The notes under the pieces: generated by a model
What the model was told of the DNA's origin: nothing
Databases searched by the model: none
Seen by the model: only the letters and a program-made list of their open reading frames with translations
Source of the DNA: Nitrospirillum pindoramense
Lineage (GTDB): Bacteria > Pseudomonadota > Alphaproteobacteria > Azospirillales > Azospirillaceae
Direction: 5' to 3'
Assembly (NCBI RefSeq): GCF_007827955.1
Contig: NZ_VITR01000013.1
Coordinates: 158,633 to 222,632, forward strand
Length of the DNA: 64,000 bases
Shown here: piece by piece, positions 9,765-22,133 of the stretch
How positions within the stretch are numbered: the stretch's first letter is position 1
How the letters are laid out: every line of letters begins with the position of its first letter
Made by a program: the position numbers and the translations under genes

Positions 9765-10121
9765 TTATGGTTCCCGGTCCAGGCGGACATAGCGGCGCTC
9801 CATGCGCGCGGCGTTGTGATAGACGGCCACGGGGGCGCCGGTGGCGGGGTCGGTGAGGCGTTCGCCGGTGTCGTGCCAGCCGGGGCCGGGCATGCCGCTG
9901 ATCGGCTTGTAGGCCACCCGCTCGATACAGGAGGCCAGGCACAGCACGCCGGTGCCGACCAGCAGGCCGATGGGGAAGACGCTGACCATGTCCGTCAGCC
10001 AGGCCGCCAGGATGGCCGCGAAGGCCAGCGCGCTGCCGATCAGCAGCCAGGTGCAGGCGGGTTGGCGGTGGTGCGTGGCATTGCCGGAAGCGCCGCCGAA
10101 ATGGACATGCAGGACGGACAT
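9765..10121 (-). CDS. Small membrane protein with two helices, unknown function
   Basis: 118 residues with an ATG start preceded by GAAGGAGA about nine bases upstream, a strong ribosome binding site. Two hydrophobic helices (about residues 24-43 and 48-68) are followed by a hydrophilic C-terminal part of ~50 residues with WHDTGERLTDPATG and two cysteines near the second helix. I recognise no family. It lies downstream of the aminopeptidase gene on the same strand, about 260 bases away, and just before tRNA-Arg. The RBS and clear membrane pattern support a real gene. Confidence 0.72.
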   Translation of the reverse strand: MSVLHVHFGGASGNATHHRQPACTWLLIGSALAFAAILAAWLTDMVSVFPIGLLVGTGVLCLASCIERVAYKPISGMPGPGWHDTGERLTDPATGAPVAVYHNAARMERRYVRLDREP

Positions 10122-10326
10122 GGTGCGCGTCTCCTTCCCCGTTGATTGGCTTCATCCGGGGGCCTTGGCGACGGGCGTCCTGCTGGGCGTCCGGGGCGCG
10201 CGGGCCCCTCAGCATGGCGTTTGGTGATGGTTCTTACTGTCGGTCCGGTCCCTTTTCTTCCGGTCCATAAGCAAAGCTTACGCCCGTCGCGGGACCCGCG
10301 CCATAAGTGCGTTGGGTCAGGGTGGC

Positions 10327-10356
10327 GCCGCCCCGGCCCGGAAGGGGCGGGGCGGC
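10327..10356 (-). terminator. Strong GC hairpin downstream of the aminopeptidase gene
   Basis: The arms 10327-10335 and 10348-10356 pair perfectly over nine G/C pairs, just after the stop of the minus-strand M1 aminopeptidase gene. There is no T run after it in that direction, so termination is possible but not established. Confidence 0.35.
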
Positions 10357-10382
10357 TTCGGGGCAGTCAGTGCGTGGCCCCG

Positions 10383-13190
10383 TCAACGTGTCGTGGGCAG
10401 CGTGGCCAGCCAGGCGTCCACCTGGGGCAGGCGCTCCCGCGCCACCTTGGCGCGGTAGGCGATCGCCCCCACCGCCTTGGCGATGCCCTGGCGACCGCTG
10501 ACCGGCACATGGGCCTCGGCATAGGCGTTCAGCTCATCGATGCGGGCGGGGTCGGCGGACCGGCGCGCCACGCCGGCGAAGAACTCATAGCGCTGCATCT
10601 GGTCCAGCGACGCCTCCACCGCGTCGACATGGCTGGTGATGAAGCGCCAGGCCAGGTCCGGGTTGGCGTCGGCCACGGCCAGGATCAGCTGCGGCGCCAG
10701 GGTGGTGCCGGCCTCGGGCGTCAGGCTGAGGTCCAGCACCTTCTGCGCCAGCACCGGGTCGCGCACCGCGCCCAGCGCGCCGTACAGCTGACGGCGGGCC
10801 AGTGGGTCGGTGGTGGAGGACGCCAGGGCGTGCAGCCGGTCGAAGGTGGCGGCGTCGGCATGCTGGGCCACGGTGGTGATCACCGCCAGGCGGATGGCCG
10901 GGGGCAGGGCCGTGGGGTCCGTCCCGTCCGAGGCCAATCGGTGCCGCGCCTCCGTCAGGGTGTTGGGGTCGTCGAAGCTGCCCAGGGCGCTGATCAGGGC
11001 CGTGCGCTCCAGCCCCACCTTGTCGCCCTGGCCCGGCTGCGGGTCCCAGCCGATGGCCGACAGCGCCGGAGCCAGCACGCCGCGGGCGAAGGCTCGGAAC
11101 GCCGCCTGCGCCGGGCTGATGCCCCCCGCGCCCGTGCCCCCCGTGCTGGAACCGCCGGCGTAGAAGTCATCGACGTCGCGCAGGTAGTCGGCGGCCTGTT
11201 GCCACACGGCGGGGTCGGCGTTGACCGGCAGGGCGCGGATCAGCGCCAGGCTGTCGCTCATGGCCATCTGCCCCGCTTCGCCCAGGGCGGCGCTGTCATA
11301 CATCAGGCCCAACTGGTCGATGGGCGCCAGCCGGTCGACATGGTCGACCAGGGCCTTGAACGCCGGTTCGGTGTAGGCGACGCGGAAATAGCCGGTCTGG
11401 CCGGCGTTGGCCAGCAGGGGGCCGCAGCCGGGCACGGCGGCCTTGCCCGTCAGGGCCGTCAGCAGGGTATGCGCCGGGGCGCCGTCCCCCACCGTGGCCA
11501 GGGGCACGGGGATGGCCCACAGCCGGTCGCTCAGGTGGTACTGGTCGGGGATGGTCACCGGCTCGGTGGCGAACCGGGACTGGCGCAGGCTCACCTGCGT
11601 GGTGCCGCCGGACGGGGCGGGGGCCGGCTCCGGCGCGCCCTTCCGCCCCTTGTGCGCCGGATGCGCCTTGGGGGCCGGCCCGCTGGCGCCGCAGGTGGCG
11701 CTGACCGACACCAGGGGGATGCCCGGCTTGGTGATGAAGTCGGTGGCGATGCGCAGCACATCCTTGCCGCCCGCCTCCTCCACCGCCTTCCACAGGTCGC
11801 GGGTGGTGGCGTTGCCATAGGCGTTGCGCTTCATGTAGCGGCGCACGCCGTCCCGGAACACCGTTTCGCCCACCGTCGCCTCCACCATGCGGATGACGGC
11901 CTGGCCCTTGTCATAGGTGATGTCGTCGAAGGCCTCGTCCGCCTCCGCCACGGAGTTGATGGGCTGCACCACCGGGTGGGTGGAGGCGCGGGCATCCAGG
12001 CGCTTGGCGCTTTCCATGGCCGGCATGGCCACCAGCCAGGGCGACCAGTCGGGGTGCAGGGCCTGCATGGCCTTGGTCTCCATCCAGGAGGCGAAGCCCT
12101 CGTTCAGCCAAAGATCGTCCCACCAGGCCATGGTCACCAGGTCGCCGAACCATTGGTGCGCCATTTCGTGGGCCACCACCTGGAACACCCGCTGGCGTGC
12201 CGCCTCCGTGGCCAGCGCCGGGTCCAGCAGCATGTCCTTCTCGAACGACATGATGGCGCCCCAGTTCTCCATGGCGCCGAAGCCGCCGGCGCCGGGGATG
12301 GCGACGAAGTCCAGCTTGGGCAGGGGATAGGGCGTGCCGAAATAGTCGTTGTAGCGGGCCAGGATGGCGGCGGCGGTTTCCAGGGCGAAGCGCGCCTTGT
12401 CCACCGACCCGCGCCGCACCACCGCGCCGATCTCCACATCGCCCGCCTTGGCCGTGGCCCGCTCCAGGTCGCCCACGCCCACGAACAGCAGATAGCTGGA
12501 CATGCGCGGCGTCTGCTGGAAGTGCACCAGGTGGCGGCCGTCGGCCATGGCCTCGTCCGCCTTCACCGGCATGTTGGACACGGCCATCTGGCCCTGGGGC
12601 GCCATGATGGACAGGCTGAACGTGGCCTTGGCCGACGGCTCGTCCCAGCAGGGCAGGAAGCGGCGGGCGTCACCCGCCTCGAACTGGGTGGACAGCATAT
12701 GGGCCGTCGCGGCGCCGGCCCCCGGCGCCCCGGCTGGCGCGTCCCCGCTGGCGTAATCCAGCTGGAACAGGCCGCGCGCCGTCTTCTCGATCACGCCGCG
12801 ATAGGCGATGTCCACCGTGTGGTGGCCGGGCGCCAGGGGCGACGCCGCGGTCAGCGTGGCCGTCTGGCTGTCCTTGTCCTGGGTGACGCCGGTGGCGGGG
12901 GCGCCGTCGATGGTCACCCGGTCCAGGGTCAGGCTTTCCGTATTCAGCACCACCGTGGGGGTGGCGGTGGCCACGTCGATGTCGATATGCACCTCGCCGG
13001 CGAAGGTCGATGTCTCGATGGCCGGAATGACGGTCAGGTCATAATGCAGGGGTGATATATTTCCCGGCAGGCGGCCATTGGCCGCTAAAGAAACCGTGGG
13101 GCTGAGGCATAAGGCCGCAGTCGTTGCCAGAACAGTTTTAAGAAAATCCTTGAAATCACCCAAGGTAAAACCAGTCGAGGCCAGGGGCAT
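10383..13190 (-). CDS. Exported M1 family metallo-aminopeptidase
   Basis: About 935 residues, a zinc aminopeptidase of the gluzincin M1 group (PepN/puromycin-sensitive type). The exopeptidase motif GAMENWG lies near residue 300. The zinc site HEMAHQWFGD near 339 is followed 18 residues after the second histidine by the ligand glutamate in LNEGFASW, and an ERAP1-like C-terminal helical region follows. Start: ATG at 13188-13190 with AGGAG eight bases upstream. It gives a signal-peptide-like N-terminus (FLKTVLATTAALCLSPTVSLA), so the enzyme is probably periplasmic or membrane-anchored, unlike cytoplasmic PepN. An open frame continues 71 codons upstream without a fitting RBS. An unusual Lys/Pro-rich linker lies before the C-terminal part. 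Confidence 0.9.
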   Translation of the reverse strand: MPLASTGFTLGDFKDFLKTVLATTAALCLSPTVSLAANGRLPGNISPLHYDLTVIPAIETSTFAGEVHIDIDVATATPTVVLNTESLTLDRVTIDGAPATGVTQDKDSQTATLTAASPLAPGHHTVDIAYRGVIEKTARGLFQLDYASGDAPAGAPGAGAATAHMLSTQFEAGDARRFLPCWDEPSAKATFSLSIMAPQGQMAVSNMPVKADEAMADGRHLVHFQQTPRMSSYLLFVGVGDLERATAKAGDVEIGAVVRRGSVDKARFALETAAAILARYNDYFGTPYPLPKLDFVAIPGAGGFGAMENWGAIMSFEKDMLLDPALATEAARQRVFQVVAHEMAHQWFGDLVTMAWWDDLWLNEGFASWMETKAMQALHPDWSPWLVAMPAMESAKRLDARASTHPVVQPINSVAEADEAFDDITYDKGQAVIRMVEATVGETVFRDGVRRYMKRNAYGNATTRDLWKAVEEAGGKDVLRIATDFITKPGIPLVSVSATCGASGPAPKAHPAHKGRKGAPEPAPAPSGGTTQVSLRQSRFATEPVTIPDQYHLSDRLWAIPVPLATVGDGAPAHTLLTALTGKAAVPGCGPLLANAGQTGYFRVAYTEPAFKALVDHVDRLAPIDQLGLMYDSAALGEAGQMAMSDSLALIRALPVNADPAVWQQAADYLRDVDDFYAGGSSTGGTGAGGISPAQAAFRAFARGVLAPALSAIGWDPQPGQGDKVGLERTALISALGSFDDPNTLTEARHRLASDGTDPTALPPAIRLAVITTVAQHADAATFDRLHALASSTTDPLARRQLYGALGAVRDPVLAQKVLDLSLTPEAGTTLAPQLILAVADANPDLAWRFITSHVDAVEASLDQMQRYEFFAGVARRSADPARIDELNAYAEAHVPVSGRQGIAKAVGAIAYRAKVARERLPQVDAWLATLPTTR

Positions 13191-13987
13191 ATAGCCGCTC
13201 CTACGCTTGTATTGCGTGCCGCCACCCGGGGCGCCATACGCTTTGGTGGTGAGTGTGCCCGCGTCCACCCTACAGTTCAATTCAGGACTTCCATGTCGGA
13301 CGCTATATGCCGAGGCGAAGGGGGCGGGCACTGAAGCCAGAGCGGACGCGTCGCCCCTCGTCAGCGCGTCAATCCCGGACGGCAGGGAAAGCGCTGTCCC
13401 CACCGATTTAGTAAAAACGCTTAATTAAAAACGGTTGTGTCCATTTCTCGATGGGCTGCGGCAGATGAACGCAGGGCGTGTCAGGTTTTCGCCGTCCGAT
13501 GGCGAGCGTTTACAGGCGTTGGTTGAGCCCCGCCAGCGTGATTTTAATCGCCCCCGCAAGAGGACGAGTCAACGTCATCTTTGGCTCTTCGCAGGAATGA
13601 GGGGTTTTCATTTGGTAACCGAATCGATATTGGGCGAAATTTATCAAGTATAGGTGCCGTAATTCGGAATGGTTAGCTGTAGCTACGCTGCAGAAATGCG
13701 TAAAAATTAACCAATCGCCGAGGCGTTGGATAAGACCGTTAAACGGAAGTGGGTATAATGAACAGGGTTATGGCGCCGTTGGTGATGGGCTAGTCTTCAA
13801 AATTCGCATGGTGTTAACTATGGACTAACTAAGGGTCGGCCTATATTTAACAGGGCCTGCCAAACGACAGCTCCGCGGTGCGCGGGCCGCTCGAGGCTTT
13901 TTCGCCTGCATCACGTTTTCGCTGTCGTTATCGCCCGTGTGCGCCCTTGGCGCCCCCGTGGGCGCGCCGCATTTGGGAAGTATCGCC
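13191..13987. other. AT-richer gene-free region between aminopeptidase and chemoreceptor
   Basis: About 800 bases of divergent intergenic DNA. From ~13400 to ~13870 base composition drops to around 47 percent GC in the line I counted (13681-13740), against roughly 70 percent in the genes. It contains a perfect TATAAT at 13754-13759 but no good -35 hexamer at the normal distance. Short open frames (for example 13435-13653) lack a ribosome binding site. It probably holds the promoters of both flanking genes, and a small RNA cannot be excluded. Confidence 0.4.
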
Positions 13988-16114
13988 ATGTTCCAAGCCC
14001 AGTCCTCGACGGCCCAGGCGGCCGCCGGCACCCTGTCCATTTCCGCATCCACGTCCACCCGCGCCCCTGGCAGCGCCGCTGGCAACGTCCCGGGCAAGGC
14101 CGCCGCCCCGCGCCGCCGGTTCGAAGTGTCCGTGGCGGCCCGCATCGCGCTGTTGATCGTCGGCGCCGTCACGCTGCTGACGGTGGTCAGCCTGGGCATC
14201 AGCCAGGTGTTGCTGGCGGGCTTCACCATGGAACTGGCCAAGGACCGGCAGAACGCCAACATGCAGGTGGCCTGGCATGTGCTGGAGGGCTACGGCAAGG
14301 GCTACAGCCTGAAGGACGGGCACCTTTACGCCGGTGACGCGGCGCTGGAGGACAACAACGCCGCCGTCGACACGGTCAAGCGTCTGGTGGGCGGCACCGC
14401 CACCATCTTCGCCGCGCGCAATGGCGAGATGGTGCGCGTCGCCACCAACGTCATGAAGCCCGAGGGTGGCCGGGCCGTTGGCACGGCGCTGGCCCATAAC
14501 GCCGTGTTCGACACCGTCGTCGGCCGGGGTGAGGCCTATCGTGGCGAGGCCGACATCCTGGGCGTGCCCTTCTACACCGCCTATGACCCCATCAAGGACG
14601 CCAACGGCCACACCGTCGGCGTGCTCTACACCGGCATCCAGAAGCGCATCTTCGCCGAGGCTGTGGACCGCCTGAAGACCAGCATCCTGGTTGCCAGCGT
14701 CACCATCGCGGCGGTCCTGGGCCTGGTCGCCTGGTGGCTGGCCAGCCGTTGGGTCGGCCGTCCGGCCCTGCTGGTCGCCCGTGTGCTGGAACGCCTGGCC
14801 GCCAACGACACCACCGTGGACATGGGCGCCACCCAGCGCCGGGCCCAGAGCCAGGATGAGATCGGCCGCATGCTGCGCGCGGCGCACGCCCTGCGCGGCG
14901 TGGTGGCCGACGTGTTCCGCCTGAAGCAGATGGTGGACGACATGCCGCTGAACGTGTTGCTGGCCGACGCCGACCAGGGCTTCCGCATCACCTACGCCAA
15001 CACCGCCAGCCTCACCACCCTGCGGACCTTGGGCGCCCCCCTGCCACGGCCGCTGGCTGGCGGCACCCCGGTGGGGGCCGGCATCGGCCTGTTCCATGAG
15101 GATCCCGCCGCGCTGCTCGACATTGTGCGCGACCCCGCCCGTCTGCCGTGGCAGGGCCGCCTGACGCTGAAGAACGCCAATGGCGGTAACGAGGAGCTGG
15201 AGCTGCGCGTGGCCGCCGTGCGCGATACCGACGGCCGCTATGTCGGTCCTATGATGACCTGGTCGGTCGTGACCCGTCAGGCTCGGCTGGCCGCTGCGTT
15301 CGAGACCGACGTCCATGGCGTCGCCACTGCTCTGACCGCCGCCGCCCACACCCTGGAAGGCGACGCCCGCGCCCTGACCGACAACACCGGCACGGCCAGC
15401 ATGCAGGCCCAGGACGTGCAGGCCGCCGCCAGCCAGACGTCGTCCAACGTCCAGACGGTGGCCGCCGCCGCCCAGGAACTGGCGGCCTCCGTGGACGAGG
15501 TGGGGCGCCAGGTCGAACGGTCCAAGGCCATCGCCGCCCGCGCGGTGGCGGAGGTCACCACCACCGGGACCACCATCGGCGGCCTGGCCGAGGCGTCCGA
15601 CCGCATCGGCGTGGTGGTGCAGATGATCAGCGACATCGCCGGGCAGACCAACCTGCTGGCCTTGAACGCCACCATCGAGGCGGCCCGCGCCGGCGAGGCG
15701 GGCAAGGGCTTCGCCGTCGTGGCCAGCGAGGTGAAGACACTGGCCGGCCAAACCGCCCGCGCGACGGAGGAGATCACCCGCTATGTCCAGGACATCGGGC
15801 AACGCACCGGCCTCAGCGTCGCCGCCATGGAACGCATCGGCAGCACCATCCATGAGGTGAACGAGGTCGCCGCCGCCATCGCCGCGGCGGTGGAGGAACA
15901 GGGCGCGGCCACGCGCGAGATCGCCCGCAATGTGGCGGAGGCCGCCGATGGCACCGACCATGTGTCGCGCACCTTGTCCTCCCTGGCCAATGCCACCGGC
16001 GTTGCCGGCAGCACGGCGGGCGAGGTGCTGGACACGGCGGGCGGCCTGACCCAGGAGGCCGGACGCTTGAACCAGGCGGTGCAGCGCTTCATGAAGGCCC
16101 TGCGCGAGATGTGA
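13988..16114 (+). CDS. Methyl-accepting chemotaxis protein with periplasmic Cache-type sensor and PAS-like segment
   Basis: 708-residue transmembrane chemoreceptor. It has an Ala/Ser-rich cytoplasmic leader, helix 1 at about residues 51-76, a periplasmic domain of the Cache type ([22 protein letters not shown], then [19 protein letters not shown] and GVLYTGI), helix 2 near 233-255, a HAMP region, and a PAS-like segment (~310-420) with [11 protein letters not shown] and ITYANTAS. The MCP signalling domain carries the hairpin tip [18 protein letters not shown] near 552. Start: ATG at 13988 with GGGAAG seven bases upstream. A GTG 17 codons earlier has no better site. It signals to CheA/CheW; the ligand is unknown. 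No C-terminal CheR-tethering pentapeptide is visible. Confidence 0.92.
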   Translation: MFQAQSSTAQAAAGTLSISASTSTRAPGSAAGNVPGKAAAPRRRFEVSVAARIALLIVGAVTLLTVVSLGISQVLLAGFTMELAKDRQNANMQVAWHVLEGYGKGYSLKDGHLYAGDAALEDNNAAVDTVKRLVGGTATIFAARNGEMVRVATNVMKPEGGRAVGTALAHNAVFDTVVGRGEAYRGEADILGVPFYTAYDPIKDANGHTVGVLYTGIQKRIFAEAVDRLKTSILVASVTIAAVLGLVAWWLASRWVGRPALLVARVLERLAANDTTVDMGATQRRAQSQDEIGRMLRAAHALRGVVADVFRLKQMVDDMPLNVLLADADQGFRITYANTASLTTLRTLGAPLPRPLAGGTPVGAGIGLFHEDPAALLDIVRDPARLPWQGRLTLKNANGGNEELELRVAAVRDTDGRYVGPMMTWSVVTRQARLAAAFETDVHGVATALTAAAHTLEGDARALTDNTGTASMQAQDVQAAASQTSSNVQTVAAAAQELAASVDEVGRQVERSKAIAARAVAEVTTTGTTIGGLAEASDRIGVVVQMISDIAGQTNLLALNATIEAARAGEAGKGFAVVASEVKTLAGQTARATEEITRYVQDIGQRTGLSVAAMERIGSTIHEVNEVAAAIAAAVEEQGAATREIARNVAEAADGTDHVSRTLSSLANATGVAGSTAGEVLDTAGGLTQEAGRLNQAVQRFMKALREM

Positions 16115-16249
16115 GGGATGGGGCGGGTGACGGGCCCGGGCGTCCGTACCCCGGCCCCCTTCACCTTGTCGCTGTTCTTGTCGCTATCCTTGTCGGGGGG
16201 CTCAGGGTGGGGTACAGGGCCGGGGTGCTCACCAGCGAAGTGACCCCCC

Positions 16250-16789
16250 ATGAACACCACGCCTGATCTTGACGACGATGATGATGACGACGGCCTGCCG
16301 CCCCTGCCGGCGGGCGCCAAGAACTACATGACGCCGGAAGGCTTCAACCGCATGCGGGACGAACGCCACCAGTTGCTGCGGGTGGAACGGCCCAAGGTGG
16401 TGGAGGTGGTGTCCTGGGCCGCCGGCAACGGCGACCGGTCGGAGAATGGCGATTACCTCTACGGCAAGAAGCGGCTGCGCGAGATCGACCGGCGCATCCG
16501 CTTCCTGACCAAGCGCATCGAAAGCGCCGAGGTGGTGGACCCGCAGCTGCAGAAGAACCGCTCCCAGGTCTTCTTCGGCGCCACGGTCACCTACGCCGAT
16601 GAGGACGACACCCGCATGACCGTCACCATCGTCGGCCGCGACGAGGTGGACATGGACCGTCACCGCATCAGCTGGGTATCGCCCGTGGCGCGCGCCCTGA
16701 TGAAGGCGCGGGTGGGCGACGTCGTCACCGTGCGCACGCCCAAGGGCCCGGAAGAGGTGGAGATCCTGGAGATCCGCTACCCGGACTGA
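16250..16789 (+). CDS. greB: Transcription elongation factor GreB
   Basis: 179-residue Gre factor that rescues backtracked RNA polymerase by stimulating transcript cleavage. The N-terminal coiled coil (about residues 27-98) contains AAGNGDRSENGDYLYGKK, which holds the two acidic tip residues (D..E in DRSEN) and is GreB-like. The C-terminal FKBP-like domain holds FFGATVTY and the SPVARALMKARVGD block. It is longer than E. coli GreB (158) because of an N-terminal leader with seven consecutive aspartates (residues 8-14). It stands alone between the chemoreceptor and a convergent small gene. Confidence 0.94.
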   Translation: MNTTPDLDDDDDDDGLPPLPAGAKNYMTPEGFNRMRDERHQLLRVERPKVVEVVSWAAGNGDRSENGDYLYGKKRLREIDRRIRFLTKRIESAEVVDPQLQKNRSQVFFGATVTYADEDDTRMTVTIVGRDEVDMDRHRISWVSPVARALMKARVGDVVTVRTPKGPEEVEILEIRYPD

Positions 16790-16822
16790 GGGGCCAGGGT
16801 AGCGCCAGGCGGACGATGGCCC

Positions 16823-17359
16823 TCAGCGGTGTTTCTTGGCCGCCGGCCCGTATTCCCGCGCCAGCGTGTCCTTCAACGACCAGGGCTGGTCGCTGGCCGC
16901 GGCGTCGTCCTTCAGGATGACCAGGTCATCGACCCGCCAGCGTCCGCCGGACATCACGAAATGATAGGCCAGGACGCGGGGGGTGCCGTTGGTGAAGCGC
17001 GCCGTCACCGTGGCCGTGTCGCCCGCAGACAGCGTCTCCAGGCCGAAGCCCGACAGGTTCCAGTCCTGGCCGTCAACGATGAGGTCGAAGTCCAAGGCGC
17101 AGAGGCCCTGGGTGCGGGCCTGGCAGGCCCGATCCGCGTCCAGCAGCCGGGCCAGCGCCGGAGTGGCGTGCCGGTGGATGCTGGCCACCGAGTCGGTCGC
17201 GATGTCTTTTTCGGCGTGGGGGTCGGCCAGATAGGGCCGGTACAGGGCCTCGACGATGGCCTGGGGCGTGGGCGGCGGCGCTTTCGCGCTGGCCGATGGG
17301 GGCATCGGCAGCGACGCTGCCAGGCTCAGGGCCAGCAGGACCGCCGCCGCGCGTTTCAT
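16823..17359 (-). CDS. Exported DUF3828-like protein
   Basis: 178 residues with a clear signal peptide (MKRAAAVLLALSLAASLPMPPSASA, cleavage after about residue 25). The rest resembles the NTF2-like DUF3828 group: an early YRPYLADPHAEKD segment, LDFDLIVDGQDW, then a strand-rich end with VLAYHFVMSGGRWRVDDLV. Function unknown, probably periplasmic. Its ATG overlaps the stop codon of the upstream 86-residue gene (ATGA), so the two are translationally coupled. The family assignment is by pattern and moderately confident. Confidence 0.75.
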   Translation of the reverse strand: MKRAAAVLLALSLAASLPMPPSASAKAPPPTPQAIVEALYRPYLADPHAEKDIATDSVASIHRHATPALARLLDADRACQARTQGLCALDFDLIVDGQDWNLSGFGLETLSAGDTATVTARFTNGTPRVLAYHFVMSGGRWRVDDLVILKDDAAASDQPWSLKDTLAREYGPAAKKHR

Positions 17360-17616
17360 AATTCCGGCCGCATGGCGGCCAGCGACCGCCGGGCGATGTC
17401 TTTCAGGGCGGCGCGCAGCCGCTCGATCTCCTGCGCCGCCGCCTCGTAATCCTCGATCAGGCCGCCGACCAGGGTGCCCGGATCCTCAGCATGGTCGGGA
17501 TAACGGTCGCGGGCGCGTTCGGCACGGCGGCGCAACCGCTCAACGATGTCCTCGTTGACGGGCGGGGCCGGGCGGCGGCTGTCGTCGTCCGGCGTCATGT
17601 CCTCGGCATCCGGCAT
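17356..17616 (-). CDS. Small acidic/helical protein, unknown
   Basis: 86 residues from an ATG at 17614-17616, with GGGAGG nine bases upstream. A Pro/Asp-rich leader is followed by charged helices (VERLRRRAERARDRY and YEAAAQEIERLRAALKDIA), the second with coiled-coil spacing. Proteins of this shape often bind a larger partner, but none can be named. The stop overlaps the start of the DUF3828-like gene by four bases, so both form a two-gene unit. It lies just downstream of secA on the same strand. Confidence 0.65.
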   Translation of the reverse strand: MPDAEDMTPDDDSRRPAPPVNEDIVERLRRRAERARDRYPDHAEDPGTLVGGLIEDYEAAAQEIERLRAALKDIARRSLAAMRPEL

Positions 17617-17666
17617 GGCCGTGGGCCTCCCTTGCAAGGGCGAAAGCGATCATCAGGACCGGCCCC

Positions 17667-20426
<2,760 letters not shown>

Positions 20427-20921
20427 GAAAACCTCGAAGGAAGCGAATAGGGGACGAGAACCGTCCGGGTCATCCGGCCCGGCCCTCCGGGTACTCTGGC
20501 GACGGGCGGGGCGGCAGCCCCTCGCGCGCGCTTTCTGAGATAAGGTGGCAGGCCCCGGCGGTCAATGAAGCCCCGCCGTTTCCGGTATCGCGATACCAGA
20601 CCCGCCTGCCGCGACAGATCCCCCACACGCGCGGGTGGGGACCATAGCATGATCCGCCTGCTTTCCAACCGCTTTGATGGGGCTCGCGCCGGTGCCCTCG
20701 CGCGCGGTATCGGGAAACCGTCGACGGGGGCGCCGGGTGCGGCATCAGGACACGTGCAAGGTGGGGTTGGGGCGCTGTCCCACCTTGCGATGGGGGGCGG
20801 CCCCGTGTTTTATGGCGCGACAGCCGAAGAAGGGCCCGGCAGTGCTACGGCGTGGCCGTCCCTGGTCCCTGCCGTCGCGCCGTTTTTTGATGCAGCCCCA
20901 GTCCTCGAGGAATTCAGCTCC
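20427..20921. other. Divergent promoter region of secA and ppiC
   Basis: About 495 bases without a supported gene. Open frames run through it on both strands, one of them continuous with the ppiC frame, but no upstream start has a fitting ribosome binding site and the residues look random. It must hold the promoters of secA (minus) and ppiC (plus). I cannot name a specific -35/-10 pair with confidence. Confidence 0.4.
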
Positions 20922-21869
20922 ATGTATGTGAAGATGTTGCGTGCCGCGCTGCTGACCGCGGCTTTCGGGTCCCTGGCCGGCACCGCCCTGGCCGCTGACA
21001 CCCCGGCCAAGGCTGCCGCCCCCGCCGCCGCTCCGGCCGCCGGCGCCCCGGCCCAGGCCGTGGACGATCCCGTCGTGGCCCGCGTCAACGGCAAGGAAAT
21101 CCATCGGTCGGAAGTGCTGAACGAATACAGCCAGCTGCCCGCCCAGACCCAGCAGCAGATTCACCTGAACGAGGCTTACCCCCGCGTTCTGGAGAACCTG
21201 GTGACCGCCCGCCTGCTGGCGGACGCCGGTTACAAGGAGAAGCTGCAGGACAGCAAGGACGTGAAGGCCGAGATGAAGCGCGCGGAAGAGCGCTTTGTGC
21301 AGCAGGCCTACATCCGCAAGCAGGTCGACGCCCGCATGAACGAGGCGCTGCTGAAGAAGAAGTACGATGAGATGGTCAAGGCGCTGCCGGCGGAGGACGA
21401 GGTCCGCGCCCGCCACATCCTGGTCAAGACCAAGGAAGAAGCCGAAGCCCTGATCAAGCAGATCCAGGGCGGCGCCGACTTCAACAAGCTGGCTTCCGAG
21501 CAGCAGATCGACAAGAACTCCGCCGCTTCGGCCGGTGACCTGGGCTACTTCACGAAGGGCGACATGGTCGCGCCGTTCGCCGAGGCCGCCTTCGCCATGA
21601 AGCCGGGCGAGGTCAGCAAGACCCCCGTGAAGACCGACTTCGGCTGGCACGTGATCAAGGTTGAGGACCGCCGCAAGCGCCAGGCCCCGCCGTTCGAGCA
21701 GGTGAAGGGCCAGGTTGCCCAGGCCGAGGCCCAGGATCTGGCCGCCCAGGTCGTGGAAGACCTGCGCAAGGGTGCCAAGGTCGAGGCTTTCGACATCACC
21801 GGCAAGCAGCCCATCTCCCTGACCCCGCCGCCGGCCGCCGCTAAGCCGGCCGCCCCCGCCAAGCAGTAA
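20922..21869 (+). CDS. Periplasmic peptidyl-prolyl isomerase, PpiC/parvulin type
   Basis: 315 residues. The signal peptide (MLRAALLTAAFGSLAGTALA) is followed by an Ala/Pro-rich linker, a SurA_N-like helical region (VARVNGKEIHRSEVLNEYSQLP) and a parvulin domain at about 135-245 with the standard blocks EVRARHILVKT, SAASAGDLGYF, FAEAAFAMKPGEVS and TDFGWHVIKVED. It should help fold outer-membrane or periplasmic proteins, like SurA/PrsA. Start: ATG at 20922 with GAGGAA about nine bases upstream; ATG 20934 is the alternative. The basic, Lys-rich middle and the Pro/Ala tail are usual for the group. A strong terminator follows. Confidence 0.9.
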   Translation: MYVKMLRAALLTAAFGSLAGTALAADTPAKAAAPAAAPAAGAPAQAVDDPVVARVNGKEIHRSEVLNEYSQLPAQTQQQIHLNEAYPRVLENLVTARLLADAGYKEKLQDSKDVKAEMKRAEERFVQQAYIRKQVDARMNEALLKKKYDEMVKALPAEDEVRARHILVKTKEEAEALIKQIQGGADFNKLASEQQIDKNSAASAGDLGYFTKGDMVAPFAEAAFAMKPGEVSKTPVKTDFGWHVIKVEDRRKRQAPPFEQVKGQVAQAEAQDLAAQVVEDLRKGAKVEAFDITGKQPISLTPPPAAAKPAAPAKQ

Positions 21870-21882
21870 GGCGGGCAGGTTT

Positions 21883-21910
21883 CCATGGGCGGGGTTCCCT
21901 CCGCCCATGG
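21883..21910 (+). terminator. Perfect hairpin after ppiC (first of two)
   Basis: The arms 21883-21892 (CCATGGGCGG) and 21901-21910 pair over ten bases around an 8-base loop, 14 bases after the ppiC stop. No T run follows, so it may act as an RNA 3'-end stabiliser rather than the actual terminator. Confidence 0.5.
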
Positions 21911-21950
21911 TATTGGGCCCATGCTATGGTCCCAGGGTGTGATAGCGATA

Positions 21951-21990
21951 GGGGCGCAAGCATTGCCAGCGGCGGTCTTGCGCCCCTTTT
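21951..21990 (+). terminator. Intrinsic terminator of ppiC
   Basis: The arms GGGGCGCAAG (21951-21960) and CTTGCGCCCC (21977-21986) form a perfect ten-pair stem followed by TTTT (21987-21990). This fits Rho-independent termination between ppiC and argJ, so argJ likely has its own promoter. Confidence 0.88.
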
Positions 21991-22133
21991 GCTGTCCGCG
22001 TCCCGCTTAAGCATTACAGGTCCGTTTTCGATTTTATTCGTCACGGATTTCGGCCTATTTTCTGCGCCGTTTGCCCGGGCTTCCTCCGGGCGGCCCCTTG
22101 TCCGAACCGTTCGCCTTCAACGGAGCGATCCCC

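Noticed and set aside
13435..13653. 72-residue plus-strand frame starting with TTG in the AT-rich gap
   Set aside because: No ribosome binding site and no protein-like pattern.
13754..13759. TATAAT as the -10 box of the chemoreceptor promoter
   Set aside because: No acceptable -35 at 16-18 bases and no extended TGn, so the match alone is not enough.
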